Source: Streptomyces hygroscopicus
Lineage (GTDB): Bacteria; Actinomycetota; Actinomycetes; Streptomycetales; Streptomycetaceae
Direction of reading: 5' to 3'
DNA length: 64,000 nt
NCBI RefSeq assembly: GCF_026168105.1
Contig: NZ_LBMW01000018.1
Location: 87,297-151,296, forward strand
Numbering within the stretch: the stretch's first letter is position 1; the number at the start of each line of letters is the position of its first letter. Shown here piece by piece: positions 26,594 through 35,786 of the stretch. The notes below the pieces were generated by a model. That model saw nothing but the letters and a program-made list of their open reading frames with translations, made no database searches and was not told where the DNA came from. The translations under genes were made by a program, and so were the position numbers.

Positions 26594-27619
26594 CTACAGG
26601 ACGCACTCCGCCTCGGCGTACCGCTCCTGGGGCACCGTCTTCAGCTTCTCCACCGCCTCCGCCAGCGACACCATCACGATGTCGGTGCCGCGCAGCGCGG
26701 TCATCCGGCCGAACTCCCCGCGGTGCACGGCCTCCACCGCGTGCCAGCCGAAGCGGGTGGCGAGCACACGGTCGTACGCCGTCGGCGTGCCGCCGCGCTG
26801 GACGTGCCCGAGGATCACCGGACGGGCTTCCTTGCCGAGGCGCTGCTCCAGCTCCAGGGAGAGCTGACGGGCGATGCCCGCGAAGCGCTCATGGCCGTAG
26901 ACGTCCTTGCCGCCCTCGTCGAAGTCCATGGAGCCCGGCTTCGGCTTGGCGCCCTCGGCGGCGACGACGATCGCGAACCGCTTGCCGGCGTCGAACCGCT
27001 CGCCCACCCGGGCGGTCAACTCCTCGATGTCGAAGGGCCGTTCGGGCACGACGATCGCGTGGGCGCCGGCGGCCATACCGGAGTGCAGTGCGATCCAGCC
27101 AGTGTGGCGGCCCATGACCTCCACGATCAGCACGCGCTGGTGGGACTCGGCGGTCGTCTTCAGCCGGTCCAGCGCCTCGGTGGCCACTCCCACGGCCGTG
27201 TCGAAGCCGAAGGTGACGTCCGTGACAGCGATGTCGTTGTCGATGGTCTTGGGTACGCCGACGATCGGCAGACCGTTGTCGGACAGCAGCCGCGCCGCCT
27301 TGAGCGTGCCCTCGCCGCCGATCGGGATGATCGCGTCGAGTCCCAGTTCCTCGACATGGCCCCTGGCCCGCTCCACGCCGTCCCGCAGATGCTCAGGACG
27401 GACCCGGGAGGAGCCGAGGATGGTGCCGCCGCGAGCCAGGATGCCGCTCACCGCGTCGAGGTCGAGCTTGAGGTAGTCGCACTCCAGAAGCCCTTTCCAG
27501 CCGTCCCGGAAGCCGATGACCTCGTCGCCGTGGTCGACGACGGCGCGGTGCACGACGGACCGGATGACGGCGTTCAGGCCGGGGCAGTCGCCGCCGGACG
27601 TGAGGACACCAATGCGCAT
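26594..27619 (-). CDS. pfkA: 6-phosphofructokinase
   Basis: The 341-residue protein begins MRIGVLTSGGDCPGLNAVIRS and carries the phosphofructokinase motifs GGTILGSSR, PIGGEGTLKAARL, the catalytic PKTIDNDI and MGRHTGWIAL, and GHVQRGGTP. The GGEGT segment, in place of GGDGS, is the form seen in actinobacterial group III enzymes, which can use ATP or pyrophosphate; the Streptomyces ones studied use ATP. It phosphorylates fructose 6-phosphate in glycolysis. It is a single gene with its own terminator. Confidence 0.96.
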   Translation of the reverse strand: MRIGVLTSGGDCPGLNAVIRSVVHRAVVDHGDEVIGFRDGWKGLLECDYLKLDLDAVSGILARGGTILGSSRVRPEHLRDGVERARGHVEELGLDAIIPIGGEGTLKAARLLSDNGLPIVGVPKTIDNDIAVTDVTFGFDTAVGVATEALDRLKTTAESHQRVLIVEVMGRHTGWIALHSGMAAGAHAIVVPERPFDIEELTARVGERFDAGKRFAIVVAAEGAKPKPGSMDFDEGGKDVYGHERFAGIARQLSLELEQRLGKEARPVILGHVQRGGTPTAYDRVLATRFGWHAVEAVHRGEFGRMTALRGTDIVMVSLAEAVEKLKTVPQERYAEAECVL

Positions 27620-27854
27620 AGCCCGAAATACCTTCTCAACGTGGGCCGGGTCCGGACCACGCTGTCCGGCTCGATCCCCGCCACCCTACCGGCGACAGGG
27701 GGCGGGGCAGCACCGTGCGTCCGACTGCTGGACGCGGCCGCTCACCTGTGCGGACGGGGCGTCAGACGGGCCGGCTGCGTCCGGCGTGCGATCAGGTGTA
27801 CCGGCCGTCGGACGCGCTCCGCGGAACCGTTTCGCGACCGCCCCCGAAGGAGCC

Positions 27855-28583
27855 CTACGCGGGCTGCTGGGCCGCCGCGATTCGCTCGTTGCGCAACGCC
27901 TCGTACCAGCGGTCGTCGAGCGGCGGGAGCGCGTTCACATCGAGCGCCAGCTTCAGCAGCAGATCGGCGATCAGCGGGTTGCGTGCGAGGACGGGACCGT
28001 GCATGTACGTACCGAAGACCGTCCCGTTGTATGCGCCCTCCGTGCCGTCGCCCGTGCCGTTGCCCTTGCCGAGCCGCACCTGCGCGAAGGGGCGGGCGGT
28101 CGGGCCGAGGTGGGTGACGCCCTGGTGGTTCTCGAAGCCGGTGAGCTGGGGCAGGCCCAGGCGCGGGTCGATGTCCGCGAGGACGTCGCCGACGCACCGC
28201 TCGGCCTCGCCGCGCACCGAGACCACGTCGAGCAGGCCGAGGCCCGGCTCGCGCTGCCCGAGGTCGTTGATGAACTCGTGGCCCAGGATCTGGTAGCCCG
28301 CACAGACCGAGAAGACGATCGCGCCGTTCTCCACGGCCCGGTACAGACCTCCGTCACGGCGCAGCCGCTCGGCGGCGAGTCGCTGCGGACGGTCCTCGCC
28401 GCCGCCGATCAGATAGATGTCGCCGGAGGTCGGGATCGGCTGGTCGCTGCGCACGTCGAGACGGGCGACGTCGAGGCCGCGCTGGCGGGCCCGGCGCTCC
28501 ACGACGAGCGCGTTGCCCTGGTCGCCGTAGGTGCTCAGCAGGTCCGGGTAGATCCACACCAGACGCAGGCTGTTGTCAGTCAT
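27855..28583 (-). CDS. gatD: Lipid II isoglutaminyl synthase, glutaminase subunit GatD
   Basis: The 242-residue class I glutamine amidotransferase (CobB/GatD type) has the nucleophile Cys in VFSVCAGYQILG and the His in VFGTYMHGPVLARN. It lies 19 nt downstream of murT, as in other actinobacteria and Firmicutes. GatD supplies ammonia to MurT, which amidates the alpha-carboxyl of D-Glu2 in lipid II. This modification is needed for cross-linking in Streptomyces peptidoglycan. Confidence 0.95.
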   Translation of the reverse strand: MTDNSLRLVWIYPDLLSTYGDQGNALVVERRARQRGLDVARLDVRSDQPIPTSGDIYLIGGGEDRPQRLAAERLRRDGGLYRAVENGAIVFSVCAGYQILGHEFINDLGQREPGLGLLDVVSVRGEAERCVGDVLADIDPRLGLPQLTGFENHQGVTHLGPTARPFAQVRLGKGNGTGDGTEGAYNGTVFGTYMHGPVLARNPLIADLLLKLALDVNALPPLDDRWYEALRNERIAAAQQPA

Positions 28584-28602
28584 CGATGATCGTCCTTCGT
28601 GG

Positions 28603-29841
28603 TCAGTTGCCGACGCGGCGGCGCAGGTCCTGGAACGCGGTGTAGTTCGCGATGACCTCGATGCGGCCCGGCGGCGCCAGCGATGCGGCCTGGTCGAGGT
28701 CCTCGCAGACCTGGAAGGACTGGTTCGCGACCTCCAGGCGCACGGCGAGGTCCAGCTTGCGGTCGCCGATGACGAAGAGCGGGTGGCCGGTCAGCCGCGT
28801 GTAGTCGACGTCCCACAGCCAGGAGGTGTCGGTGCCGTCCGCGCCGCGAGCGTTCACCGAAAGGATCACCGGGGTCGGCGGCGGGTCGATCAGCGAGAAC
28901 GTCTCCAGCCAGCCCGCCGGGTTCTTCGCCAGCAGCAGACGCAGGTCGCGGCCCTGGAACTGGACGACGTCATAGCGGCCGGCGACCGCCTGCACCTGGT
29001 ACATGCGCTCCAGGGCGACCTGCGGGGGCACTCCGAAGACGGCGGCGACGGCGGCCGAGGAGGTGGCGTTCGCCTTGTTGGCACGGCCCGGCAGCTGAAG
29101 GTGGATCGGCCAGGCGGAGCCGTGCGGGTCGAGGACGTGATCGCCGGAGAGCGCCCAGCTCGGGGTCGGCCGGCGGAAGCCGCACTCGCCGCAGTACCAG
29201 TCGTCGCCGGGGCGCTGCATCACACCGCCGCAGGACGGGCAGGACCAGGCGTCGTCCTTCCACATCTGGCCTGCCGCGACCCAGATCACGTTGGGCGAGG
29301 AGGAGGCGGCCCACACGACCAGCGGGTCGTCGCAGTTGGCGACGATGACGGCCTTCGAACCCGACAGTCCCTCGCGCCAGTTCTCGGCGAGCATACGGGT
29401 CTCGGCGGCCCGGTCGAGCTGGTCGCGGGAGAGGTTGAGCAGTGCGATGCACTTCGGGCCGGTGTCCCGGGCGACCCCCGCGAGGTACTTCTCGTCGACC
29501 TCGATGACACCGAACCTGGCGTCCGAGCCGCCGGCCAGCGCGGAGGTGATGCCGGCGGGCATGTTGGCGCCGAGCGCGTTGGAGACGACCGGGCCCGCGG
29601 CGCGCAGCGCCTCGGCGACCAGCCGGGTGGTCGTGGTCTTGCCGTTGGTCGCCGAGACCAGGACGACGTCCAGGTGCTGGGCGAGCCGGCCGAGAAGGTC
29701 GGGGTCGAGCCTGAGCGCGACGCGGCCGCCGATCACCGAACCGCTTCCGCGTCCGGCGGCCCGCGAAGCCGCAGCGACCGCCTTGCCCGCGGTCACGGCC
29801 AGCTTGGCCCGCGGCGTCAGCGGGTCCGAGTTGCCTGTCAT
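28603..29841 (-). CDS. murT: Lipid II isoglutaminyl synthase, ligase subunit MurT
   Basis: The 412-residue Mur-ligase-like protein starts at ATG 29841 behind AAGGAGG. It has the P-loop SATNGKTTTTRL, ALGANMPAGI, a four-Cys zinc ribbon (CPSCGG ... CGECG) inserted in the middle domain, and the C-terminal DUF1727 domain. MurT activates D-Glu of lipid II with ATP and uses ammonia from GatD. The operon order is murT-gatD. Confidence 0.95.
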   Translation of the reverse strand: MTGNSDPLTPRAKLAVTAGKAVAAASRAAGRGSGSVIGGRVALRLDPDLLGRLAQHLDVVLVSATNGKTTTTRLVAEALRAAGPVVSNALGANMPAGITSALAGGSDARFGVIEVDEKYLAGVARDTGPKCIALLNLSRDQLDRAAETRMLAENWREGLSGSKAVIVANCDDPLVVWAASSSPNVIWVAAGQMWKDDAWSCPSCGGVMQRPGDDWYCGECGFRRPTPSWALSGDHVLDPHGSAWPIHLQLPGRANKANATSSAAVAAVFGVPPQVALERMYQVQAVAGRYDVVQFQGRDLRLLLAKNPAGWLETFSLIDPPPTPVILSVNARGADGTDTSWLWDVDYTRLTGHPLFVIGDRKLDLAVRLEVANQSFQVCEDLDQAASLAPPGRIEVIANYTAFQDLRRRVGN

Positions 29842-29983
29842 CAGTTCTCGATCCTCCTTGCGTACGGCGCCGCGCCCTGTCCCGGCAACGTGCGGACCTC
29901 AGCCTATCGAGATCCCTTCATGCGCCCGAATCGCGGCACCACCCCGGAGCCCGTGCGGCCTTGAGGACCGTACCCTTGCCGCC

Positions 29984-30523
29984 ATGCGACACGGCTCCAT
30001 CCCGGGCGCCCGAGGGCGTGTCCGGCCCATCACCCTGCTCGGTGACCGCGTGCTGCGCACCCCGTGCGCCGAGGTCACCGACTTCGGTCCCGAACTGGCC
30101 CGGCTCGTCGAGGACATGTTCGCCACGATGTACGCCGCGCAGGGCGTGGGGCTGGCCGCGAACCAGATCGGACAGCCGCTGCGGGTGTTCGTGTACGACT
30201 GCCCGGACGACGACGAGGTGCGCCACCTGGGACATGTGGTGAACCCTCGGCTCGTGGAGGCCGACGGGGTGGTGCTCCGCGGACCGGAGGGGTGTCTGTC
30301 GCTCCCGGGCCTCGAAGCGGGCACGGAGCGGTACGACCACGCCGTCGTCGAGGGCTTCACGGCGGACGGCGAGCCGGTCACGGTGCACGGCACCGGGTGG
30401 TTCGCCCGGTGCCTGCAGCACGAGTGCGACCACCTGGACGGGCGCCTGTACGTGGACCGGCTCAGCGGCCGGCGGCACCGCCGGGTGATGCGACAGGCCT
30501 CCAGGGCGTCCTGGAGCCGATAG
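29984..30523 (+). CDS. def: Peptide deformylase
   Basis: The 179-residue protein from ATG 29984 has all three metal/catalytic motifs: GVGLAANQIG, EGCLSLPG and QHECDHLDG. It removes the N-formyl group from nascent proteins. It is divergent from murT. The tail (GRRHRRVMRQASRASWSR) is basic. Streptomyces carries several def genes, so this is one paralogue. Confidence 0.95.
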   Translation: MRHGSIPGARGRVRPITLLGDRVLRTPCAEVTDFGPELARLVEDMFATMYAAQGVGLAANQIGQPLRVFVYDCPDDDEVRHLGHVVNPRLVEADGVVLRGPEGCLSLPGLEAGTERYDHAVVEGFTADGEPVTVHGTGWFARCLQHECDHLDGRLYVDRLSGRRHRRVMRQASRASWSR

Positions 30524-30617
30524 GCGTCTTGAGCCGGTCGCGGTTGGTCGGTGCCCGGTCGCGCGCACACGGCGGAGGCGCTCCGTGCCATCACCCCGCG
30601 CACCCGAAAGGGGCGCC

Positions 30618-31262
30618 TCAGAACCCGGGACCTCCCATGCGGTCCCCCGCCGCAGCCAGCCGGCCCCACAGAAGATCCGCCAGGCTCCTCACCAACTCCG
30701 CCCGCGAGCAGGGCCGTTCGCCCAGCCACCAGTCACCCGCGGCGTGCATCATGCCGACGATGCCGTGGCCCCACACCCGGGCCAGCTCGTGGGTGCCCGG
30801 TCCGAGGTCCAGCCGCTCCTCGATGACCTGGGCCAACTCCTCGCCCATCCGGCGCAGCAGCGGAATTGAGTGCCGCCCGGTGTCGAAGCCCTGATCGTTC
30901 TGGGTGCCGCCCTCCGCCGGATGCATCAGGAAGCGGTACACCTGCGGTCGTGCCTCGATCGCCGCCAGGTAGGTGTCCAGCGTGGACTCCACCCGCTCCC
31001 GCCGGTCGGCCGGGGCGTCCAGCGCCGCCCGCAGCGAGTCGAGGAGCGCGTCCGTGTGCCGCTTGGCGAGTGCGGCGTACAGCCCGCCCTTGTCGCCGAA
31101 GTGGCGGTAGAGGATCGGCTTGGTGATGCCGGCTTCGGCGGCGATGGCATTCATCGAGGCTCCGGGGCCGTCGCGCAGCACCACCCTGTCGGCGGCCTCC
31201 AGCAGCTCTCGCCGTCGGCGGTCGGCGGACCGCTGCTGATCGGTCCGCTGCGTGGTGTCCAT
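30618..31262 (-). CDS. TetR family transcriptional regulator
   Basis: The 214-residue protein has an N-terminal TetR HTH (RRRELLEAADRVVLRDGPGASMNAIAAEAGITKPILYRHFGDKGGLY) and an all-helical ligand domain. It is divergent from the acyl-CoA dehydrogenase gene at 31452. The shared 190-bp intergenic region has two short inverted repeats near the dehydrogenase promoter. By position it probably represses that gene in response to an acyl-CoA or fatty acid. Confidence 0.92.
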   Translation of the reverse strand: MDTTQRTDQQRSADRRRRELLEAADRVVLRDGPGASMNAIAAEAGITKPILYRHFGDKGGLYAALAKRHTDALLDSLRAALDAPADRRERVESTLDTYLAAIEARPQVYRFLMHPAEGGTQNDQGFDTGRHSIPLLRRMGEELAQVIEERLDLGPGTHELARVWGHGIVGMMHAAGDWWLGERPCSRAELVRSLADLLWGRLAAAGDRMGGPGF

Positions 31263-31389
31263 GATCTCTCCCCACCCGTGCTCTATCGGTGACGCCTGCG
31301 CAAACTAACACTCAAAGGCGGGTCGGTATCGAACGAGCTGCCGACTCGCCTTGTAGGGGGCTCGTCGTGACCCGGGAGTTGACTTTCCC

Positions 31390-31426
31390 TACTGGTGAGT
31401 AACAGACTTCGGTTACCGCAAGTAAC
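31390..31426. promoter_or_regulatory. Two inverted repeats, likely TetR operator
   Basis: TACT-GGTG-AGTA at 31390-31401 and GTTAC-CGCAA-GTAAC at 31412-31426 are both symmetric and share the TTAC/GTAA character of TetR operators in front of fatty acid genes. They end 25 bp before the dehydrogenase ATG and so would overlap its promoter. Confidence 0.6.
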
Positions 31427-31451
31427 AAGTTAGCGCAGTGCTGGAGGGGAC

Positions 31452-32678
31452 ATGGCCGAGTTCACCATGGAGCTCAACGACGAACAGAAGGAGGTCCGGG
31501 ACTGGCTGCACGGCTTCGCCGCCGACGTGATCCGCCCCGCGGCCGCCGAATGGGACGAGCGTGAGGAGACTCCCTGGCCGGTCATCCAGGAGGCCGCGAA
31601 GGTCGGCATCTACTCCCTCGACTTCTACGCCCAGCAGCACTTCGACCCCACCGGCCTCGGCATCCCCACGGCGGTGGAGGAGCTGTTCTGGGGGGACGCG
31701 GGCATCGCGCTGTCGATCGTCGGCACCGGCCTTGCCGCCGTGGGCGTCCTGGCCAACGGTACCGAGGAACAGATCGGCACCTGGATACCCCAGATGTACG
31801 GCGACACCAACGACGTCAAGGTGGCCGCCTTCTGCTCCTCCGAGCCCGACGCCGGCTCCGACGTCTCCGCCATGCGGACGCGTGCCGTCTACGACGAGGC
31901 CAAGGACGAGTGGGTGATCAACGGCACCAAGACCTGGGCGACCAACGGCGGCATCGCCAACGTCCACGTCGTGGTCGCCGTCGTGGACCCCGAGCTCGGC
32001 TCCAAGGGCCACGCGTCCTTCATCGTCCCCCCGAACACGCCGGGCCTGTCCCAGGGGCAGAAGTTCAAGAAGCACGGCATCCGCGCCTCGCACACCGCCG
32101 AGGTGATCCTCGACAACGTCCGCGTCCCCGGCTCCTGCCTGCTCGGGGGCAAGGAGAAGCTGGACGAGCGGCTGGCCCGCGCCCACGAGAAGGCGAAGGC
32201 GGGCGGCGAGCGCGTGAAGAACGCGGCCATGGCCACCTTCGAGGCGTCCCGTCCGGCCGTGGGCGCGATGGCCGTGGGTACGGCCCGGGCCGCGTACGAG
32301 GTGGCGCTGGACTACGCGAAGACACGTGAACAGTTCGGACGGCCGATCATCGACAACCAGGGGGTCGCCTTCCAGCTCGCGGACATGCGGACGCAGATCG
32401 ACGCGGCGCGGCTGCTGGTGTGGCGGGCCTCGTGGATGGCGGTCAACGGCAAGCCGTTCACGGCGGCGGAGGGCTCCATGTCGAAGCTGTTCGCGAGCGA
32501 GACCGCGAAGAAGGTGACCGCTCAGGCGATCCAGATCCTCGGTGGAAACGGATACACCCGGGAGTACCCGGTCGAGCGTATGCACCGGGACGCCGCCATC
32601 TACACGATCTTCGAAGGAACGAGCGAGATCCAGCGGCTGGTGATCGCACGTACGCTGGCGGGCGTGCCGATCCGCTAG
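31452..32678 (+). CDS. Acyl-CoA dehydrogenase
   Basis: The 408-residue flavoprotein starts behind GGAGGGG. It has FCSSEPDAGSD, NGTKTWATNGG, RVKNAAMATFEASRPAVGAMAVG and the C-terminal QILGGNGYTREYPVERMHRDA ... FEGTSEIQ. The Glu in FEGTSEIQ is near the catalytic base position of medium- and short-chain enzymes. It oxidises an acyl-CoA to the trans-2-enoyl-CoA. It is controlled, by position, by the divergent TetR regulator. Confidence 0.93.
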   Translation: MAEFTMELNDEQKEVRDWLHGFAADVIRPAAAEWDEREETPWPVIQEAAKVGIYSLDFYAQQHFDPTGLGIPTAVEELFWGDAGIALSIVGTGLAAVGVLANGTEEQIGTWIPQMYGDTNDVKVAAFCSSEPDAGSDVSAMRTRAVYDEAKDEWVINGTKTWATNGGIANVHVVVAVVDPELGSKGHASFIVPPNTPGLSQGQKFKKHGIRASHTAEVILDNVRVPGSCLLGGKEKLDERLARAHEKAKAGGERVKNAAMATFEASRPAVGAMAVGTARAAYEVALDYAKTREQFGRPIIDNQGVAFQLADMRTQIDAARLLVWRASWMAVNGKPFTAAEGSMSKLFASETAKKVTAQAIQILGGNGYTREYPVERMHRDAAIYTIFEGTSEIQRLVIARTLAGVPIR

Positions 32679-32700
32679 GTGGGCGGACGACGCCTGGCGC

Positions 32701-33258
32701 TCAGCGGTGTTTCAAAGGCGTGAGTTGTTCGATGTCATAGCGCCTGCGCAACGCCTCGATCGCCGCGTGATCCGGTGGCCCCCCGTGGCCCAGGATCTCC
32801 AGCAGCTCCTCGAAGTAGCGTTCGTGGTCGGGGGGCGGGGACGCCTGGAAGAACACCTTCGCGGGAGCCTCCGTCGGATTGGCGAACGCGTGCGGGCAGC
32901 CGGGCGGTACGACGATGACCGTGCCCGGCGTCGCCCGCGTGACCCGGCTGCCCGTTCTCGACTCCCACTTCTGCCAGTTGTCGGGGGTCCGTACGCGCGG
33001 CTCGAAGGCGAGCACGTCCAACTCGCCCTCGAGCACGTAGAACAGTTCCTCGCTGCGCGTGTGCACATGCGCGCCGACGTCGAAGCCCGGCGGCACGATC
33101 ACCTCGAACGTGGATGCCGTGCGCGAGTGCGAGCCGGTCACCTTGAACGTCACGTGCTGGGCGGGCGTCCGCACGACACGTCCGTGGCCCGGCGGCACCA
33201 GCAGTCCTTCGGTGGCCGCCGTGCCTCCGCTCGCGGCCACGCCTTCGGTCGTCGTCAT
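32701..33258 (-). CDS. Cupin-domain protein of the rppA operon
   Basis: The 185-residue protein has a single cupin with metal ligands in GAHVHTRSEELFYVLEGE and GCPHAFANP. It lies 7 nt after the P450 gene and is third in an rppA-P450-cupin operon. In other Streptomyces a cupin oxidase (MomA type) in this position oxidises tetrahydroxynaphthalene to flaviolin; the same role is inferred here from context. The predicted C-terminal helix after the cupin (EALRRRYDIEQLTPL) is typical of these proteins. Confidence 0.88.
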   Translation of the reverse strand: MTTTEGVAASGGTAATEGLLVPPGHGRVVRTPAQHVTFKVTGSHSRTASTFEVIVPPGFDVGAHVHTRSEELFYVLEGELDVLAFEPRVRTPDNWQKWESRTGSRVTRATPGTVIVVPPGCPHAFANPTEAPAKVFFQASPPPDHERYFEELLEILGHGGPPDHAAIEALRRRYDIEQLTPLKHR

Positions 33259-33265
33259 CGGCCGC

Positions 33266-34513
33266 TCACCACGTCACCGGCAGCGCCTCGGGCCCGCGGA
33301 TCAACGCGCCCTTGCCGAAGGGCACCTGGTCGGGCGGAACCGCCAGCCGCAGTCCCGGCACCCCGTCGAGGAGCGCGTCCACCAGCAGTTCGGACTCGAG
33401 CCTGGCGAGCATGCCGCCCGGGCAGTCGTGCGGGCCGAAGCCGAACACCTCATCGGGATTCGGGGCGGGGGCGAAGCCGATCGTCCCGGGGTCGGCGAGG
33501 ACATCGGGGTCGCGGTTCGCCGCCAGGTACGACACGTACACGGCGTCACCGGCCCGGATGCGTACACCCCGGATCTCCGTGTCCTCCGTCGCGATCCGGG
33601 AGAGCCCGACGGCATTGCGGTGCGGGATGCATCGCAGCAGCTCGTCGATGACCCGGGGCCGGATCTCCGGCTCCGCCCGCAGTCGTTCGGCCAGGTCCGG
33701 GCGGGACATCAGAAGGTGGAACAGCTGCCCGCCGTTGCCGGTGGCCGCCTCGCCGCCGATCTGGAGGTGCACGGCGAGACCCACCGCCTCGTCCAGGGTC
33801 GCCTCGCCCCGGCCGACGGCGGCGCCGAGCAGCGAGGTGACGTCCTCGCCGGTGCTGCCCGCGCGGCCGCCGATGAGGTCGGCGAAGTACCCGCTCATCC
33901 CGTTCCTGGCCTGCTCGCCGACCTTCGCGCCGTGCGAGGAGGACAGGAGGAGCTGGGTCCAGGTGTGCATGTTCTGCCGGTCGGCGGCCGGGACCCCCAT
34001 CAGCTCGCAGATCACCGCGACGGGGAAGGGGCCGAGGACCGCCGCGGCCAGGTCGGCGGGCGGCCCGTCCTGGAGCAGCTCGTCGACGAGTTCGTCCAGC
34101 ATCCGCCGCGATCTCTCGCGCACCCGTTCGATACCGCGCGTCGAGAAGGCGGCGGCGACCGAACGGCGCAGCCGGGTGTCGTGGGGCGGGTCGAGGAAGC
34201 CGACCGGGCCCCGCTGCGGGATGAAGTGCGAGGCGAGCCGGGCCACCGGCTGCCCCATGACCGCCCCACGGCTGAAGCGGGGGTCGTTCGCGATCATGCG
34301 CACATCGTCGTAGCGCGTCACGAGCCAGGCCCGGCCCTCGCCGTCGGGCAGCTCGATCCGGGTGACCGGACCGTCGTGCATCAGCTCGGTCAGGACCGGG
34401 CCGAAGTCCGTACCGGTCGGCTCGAGCGCGGGCCACCGGCGGACCGGCGGCGAGGCGCCGGCGGAAATCTCCTCTTCCGTCCGCGCCGTCCCGCCGTCCG
34501 TGTCGGTCGTCAT
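33266..34513 (-). CDS. Cytochrome P450, CYP158-like (flaviolin/biflaviolin)
   Basis: The 415-residue P450 begins at ATG 34513, one nt after the rppA stop. The heme motif FGFGPHDCPGG places the Cys ligand at residue 364, with the EELLR-type ExxR in the preceding helix (VIDELLRCIPHR). The I-helix reads QIGGEAATGN: Ala stands where most P450s have the oxygen-activating Thr, as described for CYP158A2. CYP158 enzymes couple flaviolin units. The rppA operon context makes this the expected role. Confidence 0.92.
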   Translation of the reverse strand: MTTDTDGGTARTEEEISAGASPPVRRWPALEPTGTDFGPVLTELMHDGPVTRIELPDGEGRAWLVTRYDDVRMIANDPRFSRGAVMGQPVARLASHFIPQRGPVGFLDPPHDTRLRRSVAAAFSTRGIERVRERSRRMLDELVDELLQDGPPADLAAAVLGPFPVAVICELMGVPAADRQNMHTWTQLLLSSSHGAKVGEQARNGMSGYFADLIGGRAGSTGEDVTSLLGAAVGRGEATLDEAVGLAVHLQIGGEAATGNGGQLFHLLMSRPDLAERLRAEPEIRPRVIDELLRCIPHRNAVGLSRIATEDTEIRGVRIRAGDAVYVSYLAANRDPDVLADPGTIGFAPAPNPDEVFGFGPHDCPGGMLARLESELLVDALLDGVPGLRLAVPPDQVPFGKGALIRGPEALPVTW

Positions 34514-34514
34514 C

Positions 34515-35579
34515 TCACTTCTTTCCGTTCTCGGAGATCTGCCAGCGGCCCAGGGCCATCTCCGCCGTGATGCCCGGCCCGAACCCGGCGAGCAGCCCCC
34601 GGGCCGTGTGCTCGGCGCCGCCCGCGTCGAAGAGCCGGCGCAGCGCGTCCAGGACGACGGCGCTCGCGATGTTGCCGTACTCGGTGAGCGTGGCCCGGCT
34701 GAACCGGAAGGCCTCGGGCCGCACCTGGAGGAACTTGCTCAGGTCGTCCAGGATCCGCGGGCCGCCCGCGTGGATGATGTAGAAGTCCAGTTCGGAGGCG
34801 TCCCAGCCGTGCTGTCGCGCCAGCTCCTTGAGCGCCGGGGCGAGCGGTTCCATGGTGGTCGGTACCCGCTTGTCCAGCAGGAAGTGGAAACCGGTGGCCC
34901 TGACGTCGTACGCGATCCACTCCTCGGTCTTGGGGATCAGGTACGAGCCGTTGCGTTCCAGCTTGATACCGGTGCCGCCCTTGCCGCGCACGACCGCGGC
35001 CGCGACGCCGTCGCCGAACAGGCCGTTGGACAGCAGCGAGCCCACGCCCAGGTCGGTGGGCTGGTAGCACAGCGAGCAGAACTCGCAGGCCACGATGAGC
35101 GCGTTGGCGTCCGGGTACGCCGTGCAGAAGTCGTGTGCCCGGTTGATGGCCGCGCCGCCCGCGGCACAGCCCAACTGGGCTATGGGTATCTGCCGGGTGT
35201 CGGTGTCGAAGTCCATCGTGTTGATCAGCCACGCGGTCAGCGACGGCATCATGAACCCGGTGCACGAGACATAGATGATCACGTCGATGTCGGTGGTGAG
35301 CAGCTCCGCGTCGTCCAGTGCCCGCTGCACGACCGCAGGGACGCGGGCCTTCGCCTCGACCTCGTACAGGTTGTTGCGCTCCTCGAAGCCGGGGTGCTTC
35401 AGGGTCTCCTCAATGGGCTGCACGATGTGCCGGGTCCGGACTCCGGTGTTCGCGATCAGTCGCAGCGCGAGCGGGAGTTGAGGGTGGTCCGAGTGGCGTG
35501 AGCGCGCCAGTTCGAGCGTGTCCTCCATCGTGATCACGTGCTCCGGGACGGAGACCGCGGGTCTGCACAGAGTGGCCAT
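34515..35579 (-). CDS. rppA: Type III polyketide synthase, 1,3,6,8-tetrahydroxynaphthalene synthase
   Basis: ATG 35579 behind AAGAAGG gives 354 residues. The catalytic Cys is C138 in AQLGCAAGGAA, exactly the RppA position, with the His in DFYIIHAGGPRI and the Asn in LTEYGNIASA. FGFGPxx-type C-terminal closure reads LAGFGPGITAEM. It condenses five malonyl-CoA into THN, the precursor of flaviolin pigments and melanin. It is first in the operon with P450 and cupin. A divergent TenA-like gene starts 207 nt away. Confidence 0.97.
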   Translation of the reverse strand: MATLCRPAVSVPEHVITMEDTLELARSRHSDHPQLPLALRLIANTGVRTRHIVQPIEETLKHPGFEERNNLYEVEAKARVPAVVQRALDDAELLTTDIDVIIYVSCTGFMMPSLTAWLINTMDFDTDTRQIPIAQLGCAAGGAAINRAHDFCTAYPDANALIVACEFCSLCYQPTDLGVGSLLSNGLFGDGVAAAVVRGKGGTGIKLERNGSYLIPKTEEWIAYDVRATGFHFLLDKRVPTTMEPLAPALKELARQHGWDASELDFYIIHAGGPRILDDLSKFLQVRPEAFRFSRATLTEYGNIASAVVLDALRRLFDAGGAEHTARGLLAGFGPGITAEMALGRWQISENGKK

Positions 35580-35786
35580 GGAGCGCGCCTTCTTTCGCCT
35601 TGACGGAGACTCCTCGCCCCCGGCGGGAAGGGGGTTCACCCGTGGAAGGTGGTCCACCCACGATCACCCGGTGGGACGGGGATATCTCGTCGGATTACTC
35701 CACTTCAGCGATGGACGCAGAGTGAGAGGATGTGTGCACCAGGTGACGGATCCGACCTGAATCCGGCTCGAATCGGAGGAGCGCCC

